Part shown: one piece after another, positions 1 through 6,239 of the stretch
Numbering within the stretch: the first letter of the stretch is position 1
Layout of the letters: every line of letters starts with the position of its first letter
DNA from: Deltaproteobacteria bacterium
GTDB taxonomy: Bacteria > Desulfobacterota > JAENJC01
Length of the DNA: 11,400 nt
NCBI GenBank assembly: GCA_016844545.1
Contig: JAENJC010000018.1
Coordinates: 1 to 11,400, forward strand
Direction of reading: 5' to 3'
Notes under the pieces: model-generated
What the model was told of the DNA's origin: nothing
Database searches by the model: none
The model's input: the letters and a program-made list of their open reading frames with translations, nothing else
Translations under genes and position numbers: made by a program

Positions 1-888
1 AAGAGCACTCTTGTTGTGGACACACTTTACAGGGCTCTCTCCCAGAGGTTTTACGGAAGCAGGGAGAGGGCCGGTGAATACGAAAGGATTGAGGGGCTTG
101 AGTATATAGATAAGGTGATAGATATAGACCAGGCGCCAATAGGAAGGACCCCAAGGTCCAACCCAGCAACATATTCAGGCCTCTTTACCCATATAAGGGA
201 CCTGTTTGCCGCCCTCCCTGAGTCCAAGGTGAGGGGATACAAAGCCGGAAGATACTCTTTTAATGTAAAGGGCGGAAGGTGTGAGGCATGTGCAGGAGAC
301 GGGATCGTAAAGATTGAAATGCACTTCCTCCCGGACATATACGTGACATGCGAGGTATGCAGAGGGAAGAGGTATAACAGGGAGACCCTGGAGGTGAGAT
401 ACAAGGGTAAGAATATAGCCGAAATTCTTGACATGACTGTGGATCAGGCCCTTCCTATGCTTGAAAACATCCCTCCTATAAAGACTAAGCTAAAGACCTT
501 GCAGGAGGTAGGGCTTGGATATATAAAACTCGGCCAGTCTGCAACTACGTTGTCCGGCGGAGAGGCCCAGCGGGTAAAACTTGCCAAGGAGCTTTCAAAG
601 AGGGGCACCGGGCGCACACTTTACATTCTGGACGAGCCAACTACGGGCCTCCACTTTGCGGACATAAAGAAGCTCCTGGAGGTCTTGCATGCCCTTTGCG
701 ATGCAGGAAACACCATCCTAGTCATAGAGCACAACCTGGATGTCATAAAGACATCTGACCACATAATTGACTTGGGGCCTGAGGGAGGCGCAAAAGGCGG
801 CATGATAATTGCTTCAGGTACTCCTGAGAAAGTGGCTGTGACAAAGGGCTCTTATACAGGTGAGTATCTGAGTAAAGTCCTATATTAA
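1..888 (+). CDS. uvrA: UvrA, excinuclease ABC subunit A (C-terminal part, 5' truncated by window)
   Basis: UvrA is the damage-sensing ABC-type ATPase of nucleotide excision repair; with UvrB it locates bulky DNA lesions in the cytoplasm. The reading frame is open from base 1, where the first codons read KSTL, the end of the second Walker A motif (GxxGSGKSTL in the family), so only the C-terminal ATPase half is present. A UvrA zinc finger is visible as CEAC (280-291) and CEVC (349-360) about 20 residues apart. The ABC signature LSGGEAQR lies near 550, Walker B with ILDEPTTGLH near 625-655, and the H-loop IEHN near 724. The stop is TAA at 886-888. The end of the protein looks normal, with no sign of decay. 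No clear terminator follows; the next gene starts about 85 bases on in the same direction. Confidence 0.97.
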   Translation, partial: KSTLVVDTLYRALSQRFYGSRERAGEYERIEGLEYIDKVIDIDQAPIGRTPRSNPATYSGLFTHIRDLFAALPESKVRGYKAGRYSFNVKGGRCEACAGDGIVKIEMHFLPDIYVTCEVCRGKRYNRETLEVRYKGKNIAEILDMTVDQALPMLENIPPIKTKLKTLQEVGLGYIKLGQSATTLSGGEAQRVKLAKELSKRGTGRTLYILDEPTTGLHFADIKKLLEVLHALCDAGNTILVIEHNLDVIKTSDHIIDLGPEGGAKGGMIIASGTPEKVAVTKGSYTGEYLSKVLY

Positions 889-973
889 TAGATAAAAAGT
901 GGTTGCTTTTGGATGAGAGATGGAATATAGTTGGTTTTTTTCTGTATTATAGGCTGTATCAGGAGGTATGGAT

Positions 974-2368
974 ATGAAAAAAAATATGTTGACCCTTGTT
1001 GTCTCCCTTACGATCTTAATCCCAAATATTATCCAAGCAGACCAACTCCAGACTGTATTAGACCAGAAGATAGAGGTTGCAGATTCTGCACAGATTATCG
1101 ATGCAGCAGATACAGCAGAGATCCCTGATGATACGCAGATAGTTGTTGTCGTTAACCCTACCCCCGAACAAATTTTGTCCTTAGATAAGCAGATTTTGTC
1201 ACCCGAGACCATAATAGATGAAGGGACGCAGGAAGAGACCTCCTTGGCTGAAGAAGTCGAGGAAATAGAAGTCCCTGTTTTAGCCACCTTTGACATACCC
1301 ATGACCATGAATGAAAAGGTCGAGATATATATTCACTATTTCACAAACAGGATCAGAGATAAATTCTCTATGTGGCTTGGCCGCTCCGAGATGTATCTTC
1401 CTATGATGAAAAAGACCTTCAGAGAGAAGGGGCTTCCTGAGGACCTTACATACCTGGTACTTATTGAGAGCGGTTTCAACAACAAGGCTTACTCGAGGGC
1501 CAAGGCCACCGGCCAGTGGCAGTTCATGACGGGCACAGGAAAGAGATATGGCCTCAGGATTGACAGATGGATAGACGAAAGGCGAGACCCTGAAAAGGCT
1601 ACGGAGGCTGCTGCAGAATATCTCGGCGATCTTTATGGTCTGTTTAACGACTGGCACTTGGCGGCAGCCGGATACAATGCGGGGGAGGGAAAGATAGGCA
1701 GGGCCATAAAGAAATATAAGACAGTTGATTTTTGGCAGCTTTCCCAGCCTAAATATAAATATCTGAGAAGGGAAACCAAGGACTATATTCCGAAGCTGAT
1801 AGCCGCAGCCATGATAGCCAAGGAGCCTGCAAAATACGGGTTTGATGATATAGAGTACCATCCATCCCTTGCATGTGAAAAGATCACCATAAACAGGATG
1901 ACGGACTTGAGAGATATCGCAAGTGCCGCAGAGTGCAGCCTTGAAGATTTACAGCTCCTTAATCCCGAGCTAAAGACAAAATTCACACCGCCCAACTACC
2001 CAGACTATGAACTAAATGTCCCGATGGGGAAGAAGGAGATACTGGAAGACAAGCTCGCATCCATCAACGGCGTTTCTGAAAAGATAGCGCTTAGAGAGGT
2101 CGGACCGGAAAAGCAGAGCTTGTCCAGAAAGAAAACCATTCGCGCCAAACGTGTGCAGGCGCAAAGTGTCTCAATGGAGACCGCTTCAAAGAGGGTTATC
2201 AGTTACATCGTAAAGGAAGGTGAGACCCTCTGGGGGATAGCTGCAAAATACAGTGTGGATGTAAGACATCTGGCTTCCTGGAACAATCTCAGAAATAAAC
2301 ACCAGTTGAAAACGGGCCAGAGGTTAAATATCTATGTTGGAAGAGATACCGGCAAGAAGGTTTCATAA
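974..2368 (+). CDS. mltD: Secreted lytic murein transglycosylase, MltD-like, with C-terminal LysM domain
   Basis: Predicted periplasmic enzyme that cleaves the MurNAc-GlcNAc bond of peptidoglycan to give 1,6-anhydro ends. The start is placed at ATG 974 because AGGAGG at 961-966 is 7 bases from it but only 1 base from ATG 968; the protein is then 464 aa and begins MKK, as signal peptides do. A hydrophobic segment (residues 5-20) ends at a likely cleavage after A22. Residues 23-105 form an acidic, low-complexity linker. The SLT (GH23-like) domain spans about 140-250, with the catalytic Glu at E165 (LIESGFN), then GQWQFM (180-185) and AAGYNAGEGKI (231-241). Residues 303-350 resemble a degenerate LysM-like repeat. 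A clear LysM is at 409-456 (YIVKEGETLWGIA...LKTGQRLNIYV). It lacks a lipobox, unlike E. coli MltD, so it is probably soluble or held by LysM binding to the wall. It stands as a single gene between uvrA and moeA. Confidence 0.93.
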   Translation: MKKNMLTLVVSLTILIPNIIQADQLQTVLDQKIEVADSAQIIDAADTAEIPDDTQIVVVVNPTPEQILSLDKQILSPETIIDEGTQEETSLAEEVEEIEVPVLATFDIPMTMNEKVEIYIHYFTNRIRDKFSMWLGRSEMYLPMMKKTFREKGLPEDLTYLVLIESGFNNKAYSRAKATGQWQFMTGTGKRYGLRIDRWIDERRDPEKATEAAAEYLGDLYGLFNDWHLAAAGYNAGEGKIGRAIKKYKTVDFWQLSQPKYKYLRRETKDYIPKLIAAAMIAKEPAKYGFDDIEYHPSLACEKITINRMTDLRDIASAAECSLEDLQLLNPELKTKFTPPNYPDYELNVPMGKKEILEDKLASINGVSEKIALREVGPEKQSLSRKKTIRAKRVQAQSVSMETASKRVISYIVKEGETLWGIAAKYSVDVRHLASWNNLRNKHQLKTGQRLNIYVGRDTGKKVS

Positions 2369-2433
2369 GGTACGCCGGAGTTCAAAATAATACGAATTCG
2401 CATTCAAATAAAGATATTTGAAGCCCGTGCATA

Positions 2434-2489
2434 ATACCAAGTAAGCTTTCAGAAATATAATAATTATATGTTTGAAAGCAACTTGGTAT
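2434..2489. repeat. Long imperfect hairpin with nested AT palindrome
   Basis: The left arm ATACCAAGTAAGCTTTCA (2434-2451) pairs with the right arm TGAAAGCAACTTGGTAT (2473-2489), with a two-for-one mismatch in the middle. The loop itself contains the palindrome ATATAAT-A-ATTATAT (2455-2469), so the whole 56-base unit can fold into a nearly continuous stem. No T-run follows, so a simple intrinsic terminator is unlikely. A miniature inverted-repeat element or other dispersed intergenic repeat is possible; one copy in the window cannot settle this. Confidence 0.6.
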
Positions 2490-2508
2490 AAACAGTAATC
2501 CAAAGATC

Positions 2509-2539
2509 ACTGCCAACCGTATGGTTGGCAGTTTCATTT
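2509..2539 (+). terminator. Probable intrinsic terminator or attenuator before moeA
   Basis: A perfect 10-bp stem, ACTGCCAACC (2509-2518) and GGTTGGCAGT (2523-2532), closes a GTAT tetraloop and is followed by an imperfect T-rich stretch (TTTCATTT, 2532-2539). It lies 140 bases after the transglycosylase stop and 26 bases before the moeA ATG. It could end the upstream transcript or, if moeA is transcribed from upstream, modulate moeA. Confidence 0.6.
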
Positions 2540-2558
2540 AAATATATACGGGGAATCT

Positions 2559-3797
2559 ATGATATCAGTTGAAGGTGCCCTTTCCCTTATTCTCTCGCAG
2601 ATAAGAGAGATGGGAAGTGAAAGGGTAGATATAACATCGTCCCTCGGAAGGGTGATTGCAGAAGATATCTATGCCAGGCGGAACAACCCTCCATGGGATA
2701 ACTCCGCAATGGACGGGTACGCTGTCATGAATGAAGATATCATGAGTGCTAACAGGGAAAACCCGGCAATCCTAAAGGTAATAGAGGATCTGCCGGCCGG
2801 ATACACTGCAAAAAACACAGTAAATAAAGGGGAAGCTATCAGGATAATGACAGGCGCCCCGATTCCCATGGGTGCTGATACCGTTGTCATGGTGGAGGAT
2901 ACGGAGAAGGATGGAGAAAACGTAAAGATACTCCGCGAGACCCCCCTCGGCGAAAATATAAGAAGGACCGGGGAAGACATAAAGACAGGGGAGCTTGTCG
3001 TGCCTAAAGGCACTGTCATAAGGCCAGCCGAGGTTGGCATCATGGCGACCTGCGGCAGGGCCTTTGTCTCAGTCTATCAGCGGCCCAGGGTTGCAGTGGT
3101 TTCTACCGGTGATGAACTGGTTGATGTGGATGAGGAGATAACGGAAGGGAAGATAGTTACATCCAACAGCTACACCCTTTCCGCCATGGCAGTAGATTGC
3201 GGGGCCGACGCCTTTCAGCTCGGTATTGCCAGGGATACCAGAGAGGCATTAAAAGAAAAGCTACGTCAGGCCCTTCATGCCGATGTCATAATAACATCGG
3301 GAGGTGTTTCAGTAGGGGACTTTGATTTTGTAAAGGATGTCCTGAAGGAACTTGGCTCGGAAATGAAATTTTGGAAGGTGGCCATGAAGCCGGGAAAACC
3401 TCTCGCCTTCGGAACCATAGGAGGCAAGCCCGCCTTTGGCCTTCCTGGGAACCCGGTGTCCTGTATGGTCTGTTTTGAGCAGTTCGTGAGGCCTTCCATC
3501 CTAAAGATGATGGGTCACAACAGGATATACAGGCCTGTAATCAATGCAACTCTAAAAGAGGATATAAAGAAGAAGACCGGCAGGAAGCACTTCATGCGCT
3601 CTTTTGTAAGGCTTGAAGAAGGACAGTATACGGTAACGACCGCTGGAGACCAGGGCTCAGGGATACTGAAGTCGATGGTTGCCGCAAACGCCCTTCTAAT
3701 ATTCCCCGAAGAACTATCCCTTCTCAAGGCTGGAGACAAGGTAAAGGTCCAGCTTATAGACAGGACCTTCGAATATTCTGAAGCACCCGGGTACTGA
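2559..3797 (+). CDS. moeA: MoeA, molybdopterin molybdenumtransferase
   Basis: MoeA inserts molybdate into adenylylated molybdopterin, the last common step of molybdenum cofactor synthesis in the cytoplasm. At 412 aa the length matches the family. Family landmarks are in order: PWDNSAMDGYAV at residues 45-56, RIMTGAPIPMGAD at 95-107, the STGDEL motif at 182-187, TSGGVSVGDFD at 246-256 (MoaB/MogA-like fold), KPGKP at 277-281, and GLPGNPVS at 294-301. A C-terminal beta-rich domain IV follows to the end. The start ATG has only a weak SD (GGGGA, 2550-2554). No other Moco genes are in the window. TatC and a likely CODH maturation factor nearby fit an anaerobe that uses exported molybdo- or tungstoenzymes, but nothing here identifies the client enzyme. 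Confidence 0.97.
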   Translation: MISVEGALSLILSQIREMGSERVDITSSLGRVIAEDIYARRNNPPWDNSAMDGYAVMNEDIMSANRENPAILKVIEDLPAGYTAKNTVNKGEAIRIMTGAPIPMGADTVVMVEDTEKDGENVKILRETPLGENIRRTGEDIKTGELVVPKGTVIRPAEVGIMATCGRAFVSVYQRPRVAVVSTGDELVDVDEEITEGKIVTSNSYTLSAMAVDCGADAFQLGIARDTREALKEKLRQALHADVIITSGGVSVGDFDFVKDVLKELGSEMKFWKVAMKPGKPLAFGTIGGKPAFGLPGNPVSCMVCFEQFVRPSILKMMGHNRIYRPVINATLKEDIKKKTGRKHFMRSFVRLEEGQYTVTTAGDQGSGILKSMVAANALLIFPEELSLLKAGDKVKVQLIDRTFEYSEAPGY

Positions 3798-3910
3798 CTC
3801 TTTTAACCCTTCAAGATCTCAATTCCCCTTTCCCTCAAAGATAAGTCGAGCCTTCCAACGCCCCGGGGAGACAAAAAACCTCGCAGGCAAATTAATCCTA
3901 TTTTGTTTAG

Positions 3911-3939
3911 TTGACGAAGGGAGATTTCTGTGATAAAGT
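3911..3939 (+). promoter_or_regulatory. Candidate sigma70-type promoter for the CarD-family gene
   Basis: TTGACG (3911-3916) and TAAAGT (3934-3939) are separated by exactly 17 bases, a good -35 match with a moderate -10. Transcription would begin about 30 bases before the CarD-family ATG. The rest of the 181-base gap after moeA (3798-3978) shows no ORF and no convincing terminator. Confidence 0.5.
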
Positions 3940-3978
3940 ACTCCAGTCCTAATTCCAGGCCTACATAAGGAGGCATCT

Positions 3979-4464
3979 ATGTTGTTTAAGATTGGAGACA
4001 AGGCGGTTTATCCAGCTTACGGAGTAGGTGTTATCGAGGCCATTGAAGAAAAGGATATAATGGGTCAGAAGCAGACCTATTACATCTTCAGGACCCTGGA
4101 TAGTGATGTTACCATCATGATCCCGAGAGAGAATGCGGATAAGGTAGGGCTGAGAAAGGTTATCGGTGCAAAAGAAGTTACCAATGTTTACCAGGTGCTT
4201 GGCAAAAAGGATATCCAGTTCGAAAACCAGACGTGGAATCGCAGGTTTAGGGAGTATACGGAAAAAATTAATTCAGGTTCCCTCCTTGAGGTGGCGGAAG
4301 TAATGAGGGACCTTTTCATCCTTAAGGCTGCAAAAGACCTTTCATTTGGAGAGAGGAAGATGCTTGATACAGCAAAGAGCCTTCTGATTAAGGAGCTTGC
4401 TGTAGCTAAAAATGTTGGAAAGGAAAAGGTTGAAGAGCATCTGAAGACCATATTCACGAATTAA
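3979..4464 (+). CDS. carD: CarD/CdnL-family RNA polymerase-binding transcription factor
   Basis: CarD/CdnL proteins bind the RNA polymerase beta subunit and stabilise open promoter complexes, notably at rRNA and housekeeping promoters. The 161-aa product has the full architecture. The N-terminal RNA-polymerase-interacting Tudor-like domain (about 1-60) has the hallmark stretch FKIGDKAVYPAYGVGVIE. The helical C-terminal DNA-contact domain (about 70-161) includes TWNRRFREY, where W86 aligns with the tryptophan that wedges the upstream edge of the bubble in mycobacterial CarD, and LSFGERKMLDTAKSLLIKEL. A strong AAGGAGG (3967-3973) sits 5 bases before the ATG. It appears to be a single transcription unit with its own promoter upstream and a strong terminator downstream. 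The short length argues against the larger HMGA-like CarD of myxobacteria; CdnL is the closer comparison. Confidence 0.95.
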   Translation: MLFKIGDKAVYPAYGVGVIEAIEEKDIMGQKQTYYIFRTLDSDVTIMIPRENADKVGLRKVIGAKEVTNVYQVLGKKDIQFENQTWNRRFREYTEKINSGSLLEVAEVMRDLFILKAAKDLSFGERKMLDTAKSLLIKELAVAKNVGKEKVEEHLKTIFTN

Positions 4465-4485
4465 CAAAGCTCTTCTCACAGCATT

Positions 4486-4523
4486 AAAGCAGCATGGGTA
4501 TTATATGCCATGCTGCTTTTTTT
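4486..4523 (+). terminator. Strong intrinsic terminator after the CarD-family gene
   Basis: A perfect 12-bp stem, AAAGCAGCATGG (4486-4497) with CCATGCTGCTTT (4508-4519), encloses a 10-base loop and runs straight into seven Ts (4517-4523). It begins 21 bases after the CarD-family stop codon. The first in-frame ATG of the tatC reading frame (4510) lies inside the right arm, which argues against it as the real tatC start. Confidence 0.92.
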
Positions 4524-4602
4524 ATTTCAAACTCAGGCAAAACTGATAAACTACGACAAGCCGGAGCAAGCCTGCTCCTTCAAAAATGGAGAGCGGAAGG
4601 CT

Positions 4603-5307
4603 TTGGAAAGAGAAAAGATCATAGAATGCCTGAAAAACATCAGGGGATCAATTATAAGGCTTATCATTTCTTTTTCCGTCCTTGCCCTGATCAGCTATTT
4701 TTTCTGGAAATCGATCCTCGCCTTTATCCAAAGGCCGCTTGGGATACCCCTCGCTTACTACAGCATACCCGAGGCCTTTCTTGTCACTATAAAGATTGCG
4801 TTATTTACAGGGATCTTCTTTTCTGCTCCCTTCCTGTTCCGGGAGTTATGGGGCTCCCTAGCGCCGTTCTTTACCAAAAATAGCAGGAGATACACCACCC
4901 TAGTGGTCTTGAGCGCGACAATCCTTTTTTACTCCGGAGGATTGATATGCTACTACATCCTGCTTCCAGCGGGGATAAAGTTCCTTGTCAGTTACGAAAC
5001 CAGCCAGATAAAACCAGCCATTTCCGTGGACAGCTATATATCCTTCTTTGTAACATTCATCTTTGGCTTCGCTCTTGCCTTCGAAATGCCTTTGTTGATG
5101 CTTCTTCTGGGTTTGGCTGGAGTTGTAAACGCCCGTATGCTTTCCAACTACAGAAGGTATGCCATACTTATCATAATCATAACCTCAGCCATTATCACGC
5201 CTACACCGGATCTGCTCAATCTCGGTCTTATGTCACTTCCGATCTATGCGCTGTATGAGTTAAGTATTATCCTGGTGAGGATCTTCGGGAAGGAACGCAA
5301 ATTGTAG
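4603..5307 (+). CDS. tatC: Divergent TatC, twin-arginine translocase membrane subunit
   Basis: TatC is the six-helix inner-membrane receptor for twin-arginine signal peptides. I place the start at TTG 4603 (234 aa): it puts the N-terminus where family members begin, has a purine-rich GGAGAGCGGAAGG just upstream (4588-4600), and avoids ATG 4510 inside the preceding terminator. Hydrophobic helices lie near residues 17-35, 60-80, 98-121, 146-167, 184-201 and 205-222. Clear family motifs include SAPFLFRELW (74-83), LFYSGG (108-113), VDSYISF (142-148), FEMP (160-163) and TPTPD (199-203). By-eye alignment to E. coli TatC shows N12, S85 and S94 where E. coli has E15, F94 and E103, all implicated in signal-peptide recognition; E161 matches E170. 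Thus it may be a divergent or specialised TatC. No tatA or tatB is in the window. The TAG stop lies in the palindromic repeat at 5304-5331. Confidence 0.92.
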   Translation: MEREKIIECLKNIRGSIIRLIISFSVLALISYFFWKSILAFIQRPLGIPLAYYSIPEAFLVTIKIALFTGIFFSAPFLFRELWGSLAPFFTKNSRRYTTLVVLSATILFYSGGLICYYILLPAGIKFLVSYETSQIKPAISVDSYISFFVTFIFGFALAFEMPLLMLLLGLAGVVNARMLSNYRRYAILIIIITSAIITPTPDLLNLGLMSLPIYALYELSIILVRIFGKERKL

Positions 5308-5331
5308 GGGCGACCAGCCGGTCGCCCCTAC
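5304..5331. repeat. 28-base perfect palindromic repeat unit between convergent genes
   Basis: GTAGGGGCGACC (5304-5315) and GGTCGCCCCTAC (5320-5331) form a perfect 12-bp inverted repeat around AGCC. The sequence resembles the GTAGGGGCGACC-type extragenic palindromes that I recall being scattered in many bacterial genomes; that link is from memory. Its TAG supplies the tatC stop codon, and it ends 3 bases before the cooC stop, so it may serve as a bidirectional RNA hairpin for two convergent genes. It has no T-run on either strand. Confidence 0.7.
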
Positions 5332-5334
5332 GTC

Positions 5335-6096
5335 TCATGGGATATTCAGGGTATCAAAGATGGAGTACGCAGTTTTAAGCGCAGCGCTTTCCGCCGGAAG
5401 TTGGATCAAAGGGATGTTCCTCTGATCGTACGAAGCCAGGGTTTCGTCTGCCTTTATAACACCCAGAAGATCTACGCCCGTCTCTTTTATAACCTCAAGG
5501 CTCTCAGGAGACAGATCTCCAACTGCCCTGTTCACGATCAAGCCTATCTTGTGAACCCTCAGCTCCAGTTCAGTTACCAGCTCCCTGACCCTTCCTACCG
5601 TCCTCAGGCTCCTTGCAGACGGGTCGCTTACTATAAGCATCAGGTCAGTGTCCTGGGTGGTCCTCCTGCTCAGATGCTCAAGCCCTGCCTCGTTGTCCAT
5701 TACGACGTAAGGATAGTTGTCAGAGAGCTTGTCCATGAACCGCCTTATGACATGGTTCGGAAAGCAGTAACATCCCGGCCCCTCAGGCCTGCCCATTGAT
5801 ATGAGATCAAAACCCTTTGCCTCGATAAGGGACTGGCTTATCATCAGCTCCATGTTGTCCACGTTTGTAACGCCGGCCAGATCCTCCCTCTTTGACTTGT
5901 GCTTTGAGTCCTCGCGTATTGTGCCGACCTGTTGGTCCACAGTGACTCCGAGCACCTCGTGAAGGTTCGAGTTCGCGTCTGCATCCACCGCAAGTATCGG
6001 CCCCTTCCTCTTTTCTATAAGGTACCTTATAAGGAATCCTCCCAGGGTTGTCTTTCCGACTCCCCCTTTCCCAGCCATAGCTATTGTAAAGGCCAT
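5335..6096 (-). CDS. cooC: CooC-type nickel-insertion ATPase (CODH maturation)
   Basis: CooC/AcsF proteins are MinD-family dimeric ATPases that help load nickel into the C-cluster of carbon monoxide dehydrogenase. The 253-aa protein starts with MAFTIAMAGKGGVGKTT, a deviant Walker A (residues 9-17) with the signature lysine of this superfamily. VDADANSNLHEVLG (37-50) follows, and the diagnostic metal-binding pair is C109-x-C111 in PGCYCFPNHVIRR. In Carboxydothermus CooC1 the equivalent CxC sits at nearly the same place. VMDNEAGLEHLSRRT is the Walker B region. GGAGG lies 4 bases before ATG (start at 6096). No CODH or acetyl-CoA synthase gene is in the window, so this copy is detached from its expected operon; a client elsewhere is inferred. 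Close MinD-like relatives of unknown role exist, but the CxC supports CooC. Confidence 0.9.
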   Translation of the reverse strand: MAFTIAMAGKGGVGKTTLGGFLIRYLIEKRKGPILAVDADANSNLHEVLGVTVDQQVGTIREDSKHKSKREDLAGVTNVDNMELMISQSLIEAKGFDLISMGRPEGPGCYCFPNHVIRRFMDKLSDNYPYVVMDNEAGLEHLSRRTTQDTDLMLIVSDPSARSLRTVGRVRELVTELELRVHKIGLIVNRAVGDLSPESLEVIKETGVDLLGVIKADETLASYDQRNIPLIQLPAESAALKTAYSIFDTLNIP

Positions 6097-6140
6097 ATAT
6101 CCTCCGTTTATCCAACTTTATTAACATCAACCGCTGGCAT

Positions 6141-6169
6141 AATTTAGCAAATATGACGGCCAATGACAA
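6141..6169 (-). promoter_or_regulatory. Candidate promoter for cooC
   Basis: On the minus strand, TTGTCA (6169-6164; five of six -35 bases) is followed after 17 bases by TAAATT (6146-6141; four of six -10 bases). The distance to the cooC start leaves a leader of about 40 bases. No operator palindrome was recognised around it. Confidence 0.4.
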
Positions 6170-6181
6170 GCCAGATTTAAG

Positions 6182-6210
6182 GTGACTCTGATCTCGACTT
6201 GATATAGAAT
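6182..6210 (+). promoter_or_regulatory. Candidate promoter for the TonB-dependent receptor gene
   Basis: GTGACT (6182-6187) and TAGAAT (6205-6210; five of six -10 bases) are spaced by 17 bases. The predicted start of transcription, near 6217, leaves a short leader of about 23 bases. That leaves no room for a cobalamin riboswitch in the leader. Confidence 0.35.
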
Positions 6211-6239
6211 ATGCCCACAATTCCAACTATGGGGATACA

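Larger units (their letters stand above)
2369..2558. other. Intergenic stretch with three inverted repeats upstream of moeA
   Basis: These 190 AT-rich bases hold no convincing ORF. Three inverted repeats follow each other: an 8-bp stem with 4-base loop at 2403-2422, a long imperfect hairpin at 2434-2489, and a GC-richer 10-bp stem at 2509-2532. The last behaves like a terminator. No clear promoter for moeA was found between the last hairpin and its start codon, so moeA transcription may begin further upstream and pass through these structures. Confidence 0.6.

Noticed and set aside
1280..1861. Long minus-strand reading frame opposite the transglycosylase gene
   Set aside because: It lies wholly antisense to a clearly conserved SLT gene and its translation shows no domain-like pattern.
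2369..2558. Molybdenum cofactor riboswitch upstream of moeA
   Set aside because: The inverted repeats are simple stems in AT-rich sequence and I cannot match the multi-stem Moco RNA architecture to them.
3819..4001. 60-codon minus-strand reading frame in the moeA-carD gap
   Set aside because: It overlaps the carD promoter, ribosome site and start codon, and has no recognisable composition or ribosome site.
5807..6226. Minus-strand reading frame overlapping the cooC start in another frame
   Set aside because: CooC motifs in the other frame are decisive; this frame gives low-complexity Arg/Gly-rich sequence.
6097..6239. Cobalamin riboswitch in front of the BtuB-like receptor
   Set aside because: The gap is only 143 bases and shared with a divergent gene; no B12-box-like conserved sequence was seen.
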